NCBI RefSeq assembly: GCF_006740045.1
Contig: NZ_AP019749.1
Coordinates: 1,693,001 to 1,757,000 of the forward strand
DNA from: Comamonas terrigena NBRC 13299
Lineage (GTDB): Bacteria > Pseudomonadota > Gammaproteobacteria > Burkholderiales > Burkholderiaceae_C
Length of the DNA: 64,000 bases
Direction of reading: 5' to 3'
Both the position numbers and the translations under genes were made by a program. Shown here in pieces: positions 8,574 to 17,291 of this stretch. The notes under the pieces were generated by a model, which saw only the letters and a program-made list of their open reading frames with translations, had not been told where the DNA came from and ran no database searches. The stretch's first letter is position 1. Each line of letters opens with the position of its first letter.

Positions 8574-9560
8574 ATGAGCATGTTCCGCCGTTCCTTTATC
8601 GCCACCTGCGCGGGTACCGCCCTCGCGCTGTCTGCCGGGGCCGTCATGGCTGCAGGCAAGGAAGTGAAGCTGGGTTACGCCCTGCCGCAAACCTCGCACT
8701 ATGGCGCCGGCGCCAATGGCTGGTCGCAGGCCATCGAGAAGTCGCTGGGCGGCAAGTTCAGCTTCAAGCAGTTCCCCGCCAGCGCCCTGGGTGGCGAGCG
8801 TGAGCTGATCGAAGGCCTGCAGCTGGGCACCGTGGAGGCGGCCATCGTCTCCACCGGCGCCTTGAGCAACTTCGTCAACGAAGTGGGCGTGGTGGACATT
8901 CCCTTCCTGTTCCGTGACACGGCCCATGCCCGTGCGGTGCTGGACGGCAAGTTCGGCCAGGACCTGCTGGCCAAGTTCCAGCAGCGCGGCCTGGTGGCGC
9001 TGGCCTGGGGTGAGCAGGGCTTCCGCCATCTGACCAACAACAAGCACGCCGTCAAGAGCGTGGCGGACATGAAGGGCCTGAAGATCCGCGTGACGGAGAA
9101 CCCGGTGCACATCACCGCTTTCCGCACCCTGGGTGCATCGCCTACGCCCATGAGCTGGCCTGAAGTGATCAGCGCGCTGCAGCAAGGCACCATCGACGGC
9201 CAGGAGAACCCGATCTCGGTGCTGGCCTCCACCAAGCTGTGGGAGGTGCAAAAGCACCTTACACTGACGGCTCACGTGTACGCACCGGTCGTATTCATCA
9301 TGTCGCCCAGCTTCTGGGGCGGCCTGAGCGATGCGGAAAAAGCCGCCTTTACCCAAGGAGCGAAGTCCGGTGCTGCAGCCTCCCGCGCCTTTGTGGACGC
9401 TGTGGAGAAAAAGGGTGTGGAAGAGGCCAAGAGCCATGGCATGCAGGTCGTCGACAAGGTGGACCAGGCTGCTTTCCGCACCGCCCTGGAGCCTGCCTAC
9501 CAGCAGTACGCCAAGAAGTTCGGTCAAAAGACGCTGGACACCATCGCGAACGTGAAGTAA
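8574..9560 (+). CDS. dctP: TRAP transporter solute-binding protein (DctP family)
   Basis: Periplasmic binding protein that delivers an organic acid to the DctQM permease encoded just downstream. The 328-aa product has a signal peptide (MSMFRRSFIATCAG ... VMAAG) and typical DctP features: EVKLGYALP at the mature N-terminus, ALGGERELIEGLQLGTVEAAI, and MKGLKIRV with the arginine that usually contacts the ligand carboxylate, then GTIDGQENP. Start ATG 8574 has AAGGA eight bases upstream; an upstream in-frame ATG at 8535 lacks this. A 197-base gap separates it from dctQ, often a site of mRNA processing that keeps binding protein in excess. The substrate cannot be deduced; C4-dicarboxylate is the family default. 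Confidence 0.92.
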   Translation: MSMFRRSFIATCAGTALALSAGAVMAAGKEVKLGYALPQTSHYGAGANGWSQAIEKSLGGKFSFKQFPASALGGERELIEGLQLGTVEAAIVSTGALSNFVNEVGVVDIPFLFRDTAHARAVLDGKFGQDLLAKFQQRGLVALAWGEQGFRHLTNNKHAVKSVADMKGLKIRVTENPVHITAFRTLGASPTPMSWPEVISALQQGTIDGQENPISVLASTKLWEVQKHLTLTAHVYAPVVFIMSPSFWGGLSDAEKAAFTQGAKSGAAASRAFVDAVEKKGVEEAKSHGMQVVDKVDQAAFRTALEPAYQQYAKKFGQKTLDTIANVK

Positions 9561-9757
9561 GTAGCACGCGCAGTTTGCGACTGCACTGCAGGCCTGCGTC
9601 CTCTGGAAAGAGGGCCGCGGGCTGCATGCGTTGTGGGCTGTGTGTGCAGCGCCGCGGGGCAGGAATGGTCCTGATCCTCCGGCAGTGTTGGACTCCTTAC
9701 GGAACGATGGGACCGGGCGGGCAGCGCAGGCAGCTGGCCGGTTCGTCGTGACTGCAT

Positions 9758-10273
9758 ATGCTCGATCGCATCGAAAAAGGCCTGGTGGCAATCAACCGCT
9801 GGGTACTGATCTTTTTGTTGCTGGCCATGGCCATCATCATTTTCTCCAACGTGGTGCTGCGCTACACCACGGGTGACTCCATTGTCTGGGCCGAAGAAGT
9901 AGCCCGCCACATGATGATCTGGGTGGCGTTCCTGGGCGCAGGCCTGGCGCTGCGTTTTGGTGGCCATGTGGCCATCGACAATCTGCACCGCTCGGTCAGC
10001 ACACGCACGGCACAGTTGCTGCGCGCGCTGGTGCTGCTCTGCCTGGCGCTGTTCTTCATCTTCATGACCATCTCGTCCAGCGACTATGTCTGGCGCACGC
10101 GCTTTCAAAGCACGGCGGCCACGGACATTCCGATTTCCTTTGTCTACGCCGCCATGCCGGTAGGCTTTGTGCTGATGCTGGTGCATCTGCTGTTCATTGC
10201 ACGCGGCTATATCGCCGACGGTTCCTACAAGGAATCCAACGAGATCGACGGCGAAGCCGCCGGCTCGCTGTAA
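9758..10273 (+). CDS. dctQ: TRAP transporter small permease (DctQ family)
   Basis: Inner-membrane subunit with four predicted helices (about residues 17-37, 48-68, 90-110, 130-152), 171 aa, matching the DctQ family. Signature segments are NVVLRYTTGDSIVWAEEVARHMMIWVAFLGAG and SFVYAAMPVGFVLM. It pairs with DctM to form the sodium-coupled translocator. The next gene begins 27 bases after its stop. The ribosome site is weak, which fits coupling to upstream transcription. Confidence 0.92.
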   Translation: MLDRIEKGLVAINRWVLIFLLLAMAIIIFSNVVLRYTTGDSIVWAEEVARHMMIWVAFLGAGLALRFGGHVAIDNLHRSVSTRTAQLLRALVLLCLALFFIFMTISSSDYVWRTRFQSTAATDIPISFVYAAMPVGFVLMLVHLLFIARGYIADGSYKESNEIDGEAAGSL

Positions 10274-10300
10274 ACAGGGCTGAGAGAAAGAAAACACACC

Positions 10301-11584
10301 ATGGCTTTGACCCTGTTTGTTTGTATCGTGCTGCTGATGGTCCTGGGCGTGCCCGTCGCCTTTGCACTCGCCATTTCTTCCGCTGTCGCCATCTTCGTGG
10401 GCGGCAAGTACCCCCAACTGGTGGTGTTCAAGGAAATGTTCACCGGCATCGACAGCTTTCCGCTGATGGCGGTGCCGTTCTTCATCTTCGCGGCCGAGCT
10501 GATGTCCGGCGGCGCGCTCACCCATGTGCTGCTGCGCTTTGCTGCGCAGTTTGTCGGCCATCTGCGTGGCGGTCTGGGCTATGCCAATGTGGGCTCGTCC
10601 ATGCTGTTCTCGGGCATCTCCGGCTCGGCCCTGGCCGATGCGGCCGGTCCTGGCGCGATGATGGTCAAGATGATGCAAAAGGCCGGCTACGACCGCCCTT
10701 ATGCGGCAGCCCTGTCGGCCAACGCCGCCATCATGGGGCCCATCATCCCGCCGTCGATCAGCATGATCATTTACGCGCTGCAGGATGAGAACGTGTCGGT
10801 GGGCGGGCTGTTCATTGCCGGCTTCATTCCCGGCCTGTTGATCGCTGCCGCGCTGTGCGTGGTGAACTGGTATGTCAGCAAGAAGCGCGACTACCGCTCC
10901 ACCGATGCACGCCCCTCGGGCCGCGAAATGCTGGTCAACACCATCAAGGCGCTGCCGGCTCTGGGCCTGGTGGTGCTTATCATCGTGGGCATTCGTTTTG
11001 GCATCTTCACCCCCACCGAAGCTTCGGTGGTGGCCGTGGTCTATGCCTTCGTCTGCGGCAAGTGGGTCTACCGCACGCTGCGCTGGGATGCCATTCCGGC
11101 GCTGACCTCGCGCTCGGCGCTGCTCACCGCTTCGGTGCTGCTGGTGATGGCGGCGTCCCAGCCATTCGCCTGGATTCTGACGGTGGAGGGCATTCCACAG
11201 TACCTGTCCGAGCTGATCATCAGCTGGGAGCTGTCGCCCATCATGTTCCTGATTGCGGTGAATGTGCTGCTGCTGCTGTTCGGCATCTTCATGGAGCCGC
11301 TGCCGGGCATCATGATTCTGGTGCCTATCCTGGCGCCCATTGCCAATGCCCTGGGCATTGATCCCATCCAGTTTGCGATGGTGGTGGTGGTCAATCTGAC
11401 GCTGGGCATGATCACGCCACCGGTCGGTGGCCTGCTGTTTGTGACCTGTGTGGCCACCAAGACCACGCTGAGCGAGCTGAACAAGGAACTGCCGCTGTTC
11501 CTGCTGGCGCAGTTTGTAGTGCTGATGCTACTGACCTTCATTCCCGCACTGTCCACCTGGCTGCCGCATGCACTGGGCTTCTGA
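10301..11584 (+). CDS. dctM: TRAP transporter large permease (DctM family)
   Basis: Main translocation subunit, 427 aa with 11-12 hydrophobic segments across its length. DctM signatures are present: FPLMAVPFFIFAAELM, GGLGYANVGSSMLFSGISGSALADAAGPG, ANAAIMGPIIPPSISMIIY and GMITPPVGGLLFV. GAGAGAAAG-type spacing is absent, but GAGAAAG ribosome-site sequence (GAGAGAAAG) lies 10 bases upstream of the ATG. It completes the dctPQM operon. The first good terminator is about 160 bases after the stop. Confidence 0.95.
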   Translation: MALTLFVCIVLLMVLGVPVAFALAISSAVAIFVGGKYPQLVVFKEMFTGIDSFPLMAVPFFIFAAELMSGGALTHVLLRFAAQFVGHLRGGLGYANVGSSMLFSGISGSALADAAGPGAMMVKMMQKAGYDRPYAAALSANAAIMGPIIPPSISMIIYALQDENVSVGGLFIAGFIPGLLIAAALCVVNWYVSKKRDYRSTDARPSGREMLVNTIKALPALGLVVLIIVGIRFGIFTPTEASVVAVVYAFVCGKWVYRTLRWDAIPALTSRSALLTASVLLVMAASQPFAWILTVEGIPQYLSELIISWELSPIMFLIAVNVLLLLFGIFMEPLPGIMILVPILAPIANALGIDPIQFAMVVVVNLTLGMITPPVGGLLFVTCVATKTTLSELNKELPLFLLAQFVVLMLLTFIPALSTWLPHALGF

Positions 11585-11742
11585 GCGCCGTGAAAACTGC
11601 GCTGCAGCACCGTTTGGTGCAGCGGATGTGCTGCCTGCAGCGCACATCCTGCCTCGGGGCAGTTAACCGGCGATTTGCTGGGCCTGTCAGAGGCCATCAA
11701 GGCGGAGGGGAGCCAGCCTAAGAGGGCGAACTTCCTCCACGT

Positions 11743-11783
11743 AATAAAGCCCGCGATGTCGTTCGGGGGCTTTATTTATTTTG
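11743..11783 (+). terminator. Rho-independent terminator (end of TRAP operon)
   Basis: Perfect 10-base stem AATAAAGCCC / GGGCTTTATT with a 14-base loop, followed by TATTTT. The 158 bases between the dctM stop and this hairpin hold no gene, only a hairpin GCTGCAGCACC / GGTGCAGC near 11602 without a T-run. Confidence 0.85.
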
Positions 11784-11880
11784 GGAATGAAGATTTTTTC
11801 TTTTATTTCCTGTGGTACTATACGTCTGTCGGGAAATGATTGACTCCACGAAGTAGGAGTTGGTCCCCGACGCGAAATAC

Positions 11881-11957
<77 letters not shown>

Positions 11958-11961
11958 AAGA

Positions 11962-12000
11962 CAAAGCCCTGGTCAGCAATGACCGGGGCTTTTGTTTTTC
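11962..12000 (+). terminator. Rho-independent terminator after tRNA-fMet
   Basis: Long stem CAAAGCCCTGGTCA / TGACCGGGGCTTTG with loop GCAA (one T:G pair), followed by TTTTT. Confidence 0.88.
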
Positions 12001-12059
12001 TGCACTGCATGGCAACTCTGCCATGAAATTGTCACACCGCAGTGGCAGGATACATGGTG

Positions 12060-12152
12060 CTGGGAACCGGTGAAGCCGTTGGAACACTGCTTTGCCCCTG
12101 GCGCTAATTTCGAAGCTTGCGAAGCCCCGGCCTGCACCGCCGGGGCTTTTTT
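12060..12152 (+). ncRNA. Possible small RNA ending in a strong terminator
   Basis: A perfect terminator (AAGCCCCGGC / GCCGGGGCTT plus TTTTTT, 12122-12152) lies 150 bases after the previous terminator with no protein gene in between. A promoter-like pair TTGTCA (12029-12034) and TACATG (12051-12056), 16-base spacer, would start a transcript of roughly 90 bases ending here. The terminator is directly seen; the promoter and RNA are inference. It could instead be a second-chance terminator for tRNA-fMet. Confidence 0.3.
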
Positions 12153-12285
12153 GTATGGAAAGTTAAACAAGCCCTTGCCTGACGGCAGCACGCTGGGGCA
12201 GACGATGGCCATTGCGTGGCATCCGCTGAAGACTGGAGGCAGCCAGGGCATTGGTGCCCTGGCACATGTTTCCAAGGAGAGGCAG

Positions 12286-12645
12286 ATGAACACCAACAAA
12301 GCAGACCACTTCGCACACACGCCGACCGACCCCGATCTGCGCGAGCAGGCGCAACCCGGGCACGGCGTTCCTTCGCAAGACCCCGAGGACGCGGCCCAGG
12401 TGGGCCTGACGCCGGAGGAGGCTGCGCGGGAAACCAAGTCCTCCTGGGTCGGCGGCGGGGTGATTGCCGGAGTGGCCGCGGGCGCGGCAACGGGCGCTGC
12501 CGTGGGTGGGCCGGTCGGGGTGGTGGTGGGCAGTGCCGTCGGTGCGGTGGCCGGGGCCCTGGGAGGATCGGCTGCGGGCGCGGCGGTCAAGCCCGATCAG
12601 GCCCAGGCAGACGCCGACTCAGAGACCCGGCAGGGCCCGAAGTGA
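12286..12645 (+). CDS. Glycine-zipper domain protein
   Basis: A 119-aa protein with a hydrophilic N-terminal half (proline- and glutamate-rich, HTPTDPDLREQAQPGHG) and a C-terminal glycine-zipper membrane segment (about residues 53-100, repeated GxxxG/AxxxG: VAAGAATGAAVGGPVG). Such proteins insert in or associate with membranes and are often linked to envelope stress; the function here is unknown. Start at 12286 is supported by AAGGAG seven bases upstream; the open frame runs back to 11992 through the terminator and is not coding there. It sits near two other small stress-type genes (12782-13037 and 13243-13785). Confidence 0.8.
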   Translation: MNTNKADHFAHTPTDPDLREQAQPGHGVPSQDPEDAAQVGLTPEEAARETKSSWVGGGVIAGVAAGAATGAAVGGPVGVVVGSAVGAVAGALGGSAAGAAVKPDQAQADADSETRQGPK

Positions 12646-12781
12646 GCCCTTTGCGGCGGGCTGTCCACGGGGCATTAGGCCGGAACGGGCTGCAGACATC
12701 CGATGCGTTGCCAGCCATGTAGCCAGTCAACCAGACATCCCGGCAACTAGAGCGGTCCTGGTCCAGGGCTAGGGCTAGGGG

Positions 12782-13037
12782 TTATCTGGTGGGAATCTTG
12801 CTTCCCAGCGGCTTTCCGTCCGCACCGCGGGCATCCGCATCCTTGAGGCCGCGCTTCAGATCCTGATGTGCCTGCTTCATTTCCGGGGGGCGCTTTGCCA
12901 TCCGTCATGTCCACCGACTGGTCGCGCTCATGCGGCAGCTTGGCGGCGGCTCCCGGGTCGGAAGGCTGCTGCTTGCGTGTGGTGTTGATCGTGGTTTCCG
13001 CGGGGGTGCCCTGGGGGGCTTTGGGTTGAGGTGTCAT
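12782..13037 (-). CDS. Small hypothetical protein, frameshifted at a G6 run
   Basis: Minus-strand gene starting at ATG 13037 with AGGAG nine bases upstream. It reads MTPQPKAPQG ... AKLPHERDQSVDMTDGKAPP, a type of short protein common in Burkholderiales (conserved LPHERDQS.DMTDG). At the six-G run 12885-12890 the frame as given moves into a Gly/Arg-rich tail that ends at 12747. Removing one base in the run restores EMKQAHQDLKRGLKDADARG ... PTR and a TAA at 12782, giving 84 aa with the expected KQA.QDLKRGL..TD segment. Function unknown; often found near stress proteins. Confidence 0.7.
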
Positions 13038-13242
13038 GTGTCACTCCTGTATCGGATCAGTGTGGATGGACACCGCAGGAGGGTGTGTAGGCCAGTTGCC
13101 TGCTTCTGAATTGTGTAGAAATGCATGTGGGGGCTTGTCTCACAGACAGGGGGCGCTGGGCGGCCTATGTTGGGGAGGTCTCGCACACGGTGTGCAGACA
13201 CCAGACACCTGCCCACAGCAGGTGCCCATAAAGGAACCCACG

Positions 13243-13785
13243 ATGACGGAAGCAAAAACGACCAAGTTGGCCCTGGATCAAAAGCGCCTGAATGCTGCCA
13301 AGCGCAGCCTGGACAAAGGCGCGGTGGTGCCGGACTTCAGTCCCTACCGTGAAGACATCATCAAGTTGCTGAACGATGCGCTGGCCACGGAATGGGTGTG
13401 CATCCTGCGTTACAAGCGCCACCATTTCACGGCTTCGGGCCTGGAGTCTCCCGCCATAGCCGAGGAATTTCTGGTGCACGCCAATGAGGAGCAGGCCCAC
13501 GCCGACCGCATTGCCACACGCATCGTGCAACTGGGTGGCGAGCCCAACCTGGACCCCGACACCCTGACCCGGCGCAGCCATGCCGATTACAACGCGGATC
13601 TGGATCTGCACGCCATGATCCGCGCCAACCTGGTGGCCGAGCGCGTGGCCATTGAGGCCTATACCCAGATGGTCGACTTGATCGGCGACAAGGACCACAC
13701 CACGCGCCGCATGATCGAACAGATTCTGGAGCAGGAGCAGGAGCATGCCGACGAACTGTCGGACTGGATGAAAAAGGCCCGATAA
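13243..13785 (+). CDS. Bacterioferritin-like ferritin-domain protein
   Basis: Four-helix-bundle protein of the bacterioferritin/ferritin-like superfamily, 180 aa. The di-iron ligands are in place: Glu in ALATEWVCIL, E..H in NEEQAHADRI, Glu in LVAERVAIEAY, and E..H in EQEQEHADE. It therefore probably oxidises and stores iron or protects against peroxide. A basic N-terminal extension of about 25 residues (KTTKLALDQKRLNAAKRSLDKG) precedes the bundle. Start ATG 13243 has AAGGA nine bases upstream; the open frame continues upstream to 13036 without support. It is divergent from the frameshifted small gene. Confidence 0.85.
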   Translation: MTEAKTTKLALDQKRLNAAKRSLDKGAVVPDFSPYREDIIKLLNDALATEWVCILRYKRHHFTASGLESPAIAEEFLVHANEEQAHADRIATRIVQLGGEPNLDPDTLTRRSHADYNADLDLHAMIRANLVAERVAIEAYTQMVDLIGDKDHTTRRMIEQILEQEQEHADELSDWMKKAR

Positions 13786-13953
13786 GCCGCGCCAGGCGAT
13801 CACGTCCACCGTGCTGCGGTGGCTCACCCGTCTGTGCCGACGGGCGCGGATCGGGTGATTTTTGTGCGCAAGGCCTTCAGAATCGCTCCAGGCTGCCGAT
13901 AACAGGCAGAGAGGCCGCATGGTTGCAGCCTGTAGCAAGGAGCGAAACTGGCT

Positions 13954-15438
13954 GTGAGCACTATTTCTGCAATCCGAACCGGCGTGTTGGCGGGGGACGT
14001 CAACCAGGGTGTGACGGTTTCGCCCAGCACTGCGGCAGTGAAAAGCGTGGCCGTTAGCACCACACCGGCGCGCTCTACCGTGGTGAGCGTGGATACGCGC
14101 GTCGCCTCGGACGTCACCTATGCCAAGTCGGCCTCCCTGTCCCAGAACCGGCAGGCATGGTCCAACCCGGTACAGGACGATGTGAGCGCCATCATGGTCC
14201 GCAACAGTGCGCGCCGCCAGTCCGACGGCCTGGCAGCGCAGTGGCGCGGGCTTGGCAGTGCCGTGCTCAGCCAGTTTGCGGCCACCGGCACGGCCTACCG
14301 GCAGACGCTGGTGAACTACGACGCCGCGGGCATGGGCGCCGGATCTGCGAAAGAGCTGGATCAGGCGGCGCTGGACAGTTTCAGCAGCACGGTGGCAAAG
14401 GCCAGCCTCACGGTCCAGACGCGCTCGGGCACGACGGTCGAGCTCACCCTGGCGGTGGACCGGGGCGGCGTTCTGGGCCGCAATGGTTTGCAGGTGGAGA
14501 TCAAGGCTTCCGGTTCGCTGAGCAGTGCGGAAAAGCGGGCGCTGGCCCAGCTGGCGCAGGGTTTTGACAAGGCGCTGGAAGGCTTGGGGCAAGCCGACCA
14601 GCCCCGCATGGACATTGCGGACCTGGCCAATTTCGACCGGAACGTGCTCAAAAGCGTGGACCTTTCGGTCAAGAACCCGGGCGAGGGCGAGCTGCTTTCC
14701 TCCTTCGACCTGCACCTGGGCGCAGACCGCAATGCGATTGCCTATGCCGGCGCGCTGGGCAAGGTCGACGTGGATGTGAACGCACAGATGCCGCTGGGAC
14801 GGACGGACGACAAGCAGCGGCAAGCGTCCATCACCGAACTGCTGCGCCAAGTGGATGCCGCAGCGCAGCGCAGCCATGCAGACAGCCGTCTGGTGACGCT
14901 GTTCAAGGACGCATTCAGCCAGTTGCACAGCGCCACGGGCGCCACGGGCGCACGGATTGCGGCATTGTCTGGCAACCCGCTGTCGGGCCGTATCGATCCG
15001 ATGCTCAGCGGCCTGGCGGACTTCAACGCCAGCTTCAGCGGCGCCTTTGAGCGCACGGGGCGCTTCGGGGCCGTGGTGGAAACAGGCACGGCCTCCTACC
15101 TGCTCAGCCAGGAGACGACCTTGGTGCCCAGTGCCCAGGCCGATACCTGGAAACTCGACCAAAAGCAAAGCGAGAGCCTGGTGGCCCAGTACGTGAAGTC
15201 GCGCGGCGACGTCATGCTGGACATGAGTTCCGGGAACTACGATGTCTTTACCGTGAACGACAGCACCGAGAAGCGGACCACGGTCTCCGTGGTGGAGGGC
15301 CGGGTGAGCGATGCCCAGCGGACCACCGAGCAGAACCTGCTGCAGACCATGAAGAAGCTGGTCAACTTCAAGGTGGAAGAAGAGCAAGAAACCCCGGTGA
15401 ACCGCAGCCAGCTGGAAATCCTGCAGCCCAACGCCTGA
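13954..15438 (+). CDS. Hypothetical protein, 494 aa, unknown family
   Basis: Large orphan protein beginning at a GTG at 13954 (AAGGAG 11 bases upstream). There is no signal peptide and no transmembrane segment. The N-terminal 80 residues are Ser/Thr/Val-rich and probably disordered; the middle (about 130-270) has a beta-rich stretch (ASLTVQTRSGTTVELTLAVDR, GLQVEIKASG) followed by an amphipathic helix region (SSAEKRALAQLAQGFDKALE) and DLSVKNPGEGELLSSFDLHLG. Similar proteins of unknown role occur in Pseudomonas and Burkholderiales. The Ser-rich start and mixed alpha/beta core are compatible with a secreted or surface-associated protein, but nothing proves it. Ends before a good terminator; transcribed alone. 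Confidence 0.75.
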   Translation: MSTISAIRTGVLAGDVNQGVTVSPSTAAVKSVAVSTTPARSTVVSVDTRVASDVTYAKSASLSQNRQAWSNPVQDDVSAIMVRNSARRQSDGLAAQWRGLGSAVLSQFAATGTAYRQTLVNYDAAGMGAGSAKELDQAALDSFSSTVAKASLTVQTRSGTTVELTLAVDRGGVLGRNGLQVEIKASGSLSSAEKRALAQLAQGFDKALEGLGQADQPRMDIADLANFDRNVLKSVDLSVKNPGEGELLSSFDLHLGADRNAIAYAGALGKVDVDVNAQMPLGRTDDKQRQASITELLRQVDAAAQRSHADSRLVTLFKDAFSQLHSATGATGARIAALSGNPLSGRIDPMLSGLADFNASFSGAFERTGRFGAVVETGTASYLLSQETTLVPSAQADTWKLDQKQSESLVAQYVKSRGDVMLDMSSGNYDVFTVNDSTEKRTTVSVVEGRVSDAQRTTEQNLLQTMKKLVNFKVEEEQETPVNRSQLEILQPNA

Positions 15439-15490
15439 AGCCGCCGGGCGCAGCGTGCCTGCTGCGCGCAGCGCCAAAGGGAACCCGAAG

Positions 15491-15524
15491 AAGCCTGCCT
15501 GGCCATTGCACGGTGGGCTTTTTT
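15491..15524 (+). terminator. Rho-independent terminator after the 494-aa orphan gene
   Basis: Nine-base stem AAGCCTGCC / GGTGGGCTT (two G:T pairs) with an 11-base loop and a TTTTTT tail. Confidence 0.8.
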
Positions 15525-15645
15525 GCATCGTCTGGCGTGGCCCGGTAGGGCGTGATGCCAGGGCGGTCCAGCCGTGTCGGCCTGTCGCCTCTACGTTGGG
15601 CGCCAAAAGCTTGGCGCGTGAAGTCGCCCGCCACACAATTTCGCC

Positions 15646-16215
15646 ATGACCTCCCTCGCTCTTGCGGCGTTCATCGCCCAGGCCACCAGCCGCAGTCGCC
15701 TGCAGCCGGATGCTGCCGACTGCGTGCTAGCCCTTGCACCGCTGATGCTGGACCTGATCGATCAGGCGGGCTCCTTTCTGGAGCCGCAGCACTACCGCAG
15801 CAATGCCGCGGGCTACACCCGCAACCTCATCTTTGATGCGCCGGATGCCAGCCTCTCGCTGTATGCCATTGTCTGGCTTCCAGGCCAGTGGACCCCGGTG
15901 CACGACCATGGCAGCTGGGGCGTGGTCGGCGTGGTCGAGGGCGTGCTGGAAGAGCGCAGCTATGTGCGGCTGTCACCGGATCGCGGGGCGAATGCCGGGA
16001 TTGATCTGGCACGCGGCGGCACGGTGCTGCTGCGGCATGGTGCGGTCACCAGCTTTGTGCCCAATCCGGCTCACATCCATGTGACGGGCGTGCCCGCAGA
16101 GCGTTCCCGTGCCGTCAGCCTGCACCTGTACGGCAGGACCATGAGCAACTTCAACATCTACGATGTGGCGGCCCGCACCCGGCAGCGGATCGAGGTTGTC
16201 CACAACGAAAGCTGA
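15646..16215 (+). CDS. Cysteine dioxygenase / 3-mercaptopropionate dioxygenase family protein
   Basis: Non-haem iron thiol dioxygenase with a cupin fold, 189 aa. The iron-binding signature PVHDHGSWGVVGVVEG (two His) and a third His late in the chain (AVSLHLYGRTM) give the 3-His site, and ERSYVRL follows the first motif. Bacterial members oxidise cysteine or 3-mercaptopropionate to the sulfinate using O2; the sequence leans toward the 3-mercaptopropionate group of Burkholderiales, but the substrate cannot be fixed by eye. ATG 15646 follows CGCC with no strong ribosome site. No rhodanese-domain partner is adjacent. Confidence 0.82.
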   Translation: MTSLALAAFIAQATSRSRLQPDAADCVLALAPLMLDLIDQAGSFLEPQHYRSNAAGYTRNLIFDAPDASLSLYAIVWLPGQWTPVHDHGSWGVVGVVEGVLEERSYVRLSPDRGANAGIDLARGGTVLLRHGAVTSFVPNPAHIHVTGVPAERSRAVSLHLYGRTMSNFNIYDVAARTRQRIEVVHNES

Positions 16216-16303
16216 GCGGGGCCTTAGGCAACCGCCGCCACCGTCCGTTGCCGAAGCTGCGCCCGCACCATGGTGGCTTCACTCCTGTGTGCAAGACCCC
16301 CAC

Positions 16304-16341
16304 ACCAAAAACAACAAAGCCCGCGCGGCGTGGGCCGGGCT
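16304..16341 (-). terminator. Rho-independent terminator, minus strand
   Basis: On the minus strand AGCCCG ... CGGGCT is followed by TTGTTGTTTTT. It lies just downstream of the 84-aa gene that ends at 16367. Confidence 0.7.
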
Positions 16342-16366
16342 GGCTGAGGATGCGGCTGGGCGGAAT

Positions 16367-16621
16367 CTATTTGGGAATATGCTGGATATTCTTGGAATAT
16401 CTGTCGAGGTGCTCCAGCAGGCGTTCGTACAGCTCGTCGGTGGCCATGGAGTTCAGCAGCTCGGTTTTGGCTTCTTCTGCATGGTGTTCGAACCGCTCCA
16501 GCAGGCCACTGCGTTGCACCGGCTCCAGCGTTTCGATGACGGAGAACAACAGCGCTTCCTGCGCCAGGAGCTGGCTTTTCATTTTTCTCAGCTCAGTGGG
16601 CTGGTTTCCGAGGAAATCCAT
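16367..16621 (-). CDS. Small hypothetical helical protein
   Basis: An 84-aa, highly charged, helix-forming protein (LRKMKSQLLAQEALLFSVIETLEPVQRSGLLERFEHHAEEAKTELL cut here into overlapping amphipathic heptads), with no signal peptide and no membrane segment. Start ATG 16621 is preceded by CGGAG at ideal distance, and a minus-strand terminator follows, so it is a real transcription unit. Family and function not recognised; a coiled-coil or regulatory role is possible. Confidence 0.65.
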   Translation of the reverse strand: MDFLGNQPTELRKMKSQLLAQEALLFSVIETLEPVQRSGLLERFEHHAEEAKTELLNSMATDELYERLLEHLDRYSKNIQHIPK

Positions 16622-16725
16622 ATATCTCCGTTTTCTTTTCCATGCGGATTATGAGCTTCCAAATACGCATGCATTGGCGTTCGGAGAAATAAATCAGCAC
16701 CCGGCTACTCCCTTAGACTTACGCC

Positions 16726-17055
16726 ATGGCCAACATCTACGATGCAATGGTCGCCGCGCTGCGCGAGCACTGGGATGCCCATGCAGGTGCATCGCCGCGA
16801 CGGTTCGAACTGACTCAGAAAGCGTTCAATGCGTTGACGGATGCCCGCAAGGCGGTGATGTCCGTCGGAAGCTACTGTCCCCCTCCGGGGTGGGAGGCGG
16901 TTTTCCACGGCATTCCGGTATCGGTGGTGGAAGGTGCCGACTGCCATGTGGTGGACAAGAATGGCCAGCGCACCTCCCTGGGCATAGCGCCGCTGTACTG
17001 GGATGCGGATGGCCGGCAGGACCGCCGCCACACGCCCAAAAGCCAGGGTTCCTGA
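16726..17055 (+). CDS. Hypothetical protein, 109 aa
   Basis: Small soluble protein with an N-terminal helix (MANIYDAMVAALREHWDAH), a basic middle (RRFELTQKAFNAL) and a beta-type C-terminal half (GWEAVFHGIPVSVVEGADCHVVDKNG). It ends in a charged tail. Codon bias matches the neighbours. No family recognised. It is divergent from the 84-aa gene, with about 100 AT-rich bases between the two starts that probably hold both promoters. Confidence 0.6.
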   Translation: MANIYDAMVAALREHWDAHAGASPRRFELTQKAFNALTDARKAVMSVGSYCPPPGWEAVFHGIPVSVVEGADCHVVDKNGQRTSLGIAPLYWDADGRQDRRHTPKSQGS

Positions 17056-17291
17056 AAGCGGGCCTGACCAGGCTGGCGCCACGCGCTGCGGCGCGATTCT
17101 GCTTGTTTGATAGCACCAAACAATTGGAATCAAATCGTCAATAAAAATTTATCGTAGCGTCAATTACACTCTTTGACATTGCTGCAGCGGATCATTTCTT
17201 GCTCAGTGAAATCGCCCAAATCTTGCCCGGGTATCACGTTCAGCCTGTCTGGTGGGTGCCTGGGTGACAAGTTGGTGGCCGGAGGTGCTGC

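Noticed and set aside
13165..15636. 823-codon open frame on the minus strand
   Set aside because: Antisense shadow of the 494-aa gene and bacterioferritin gene; composition is His/Arg/Gln-rich noise caused by high GC.
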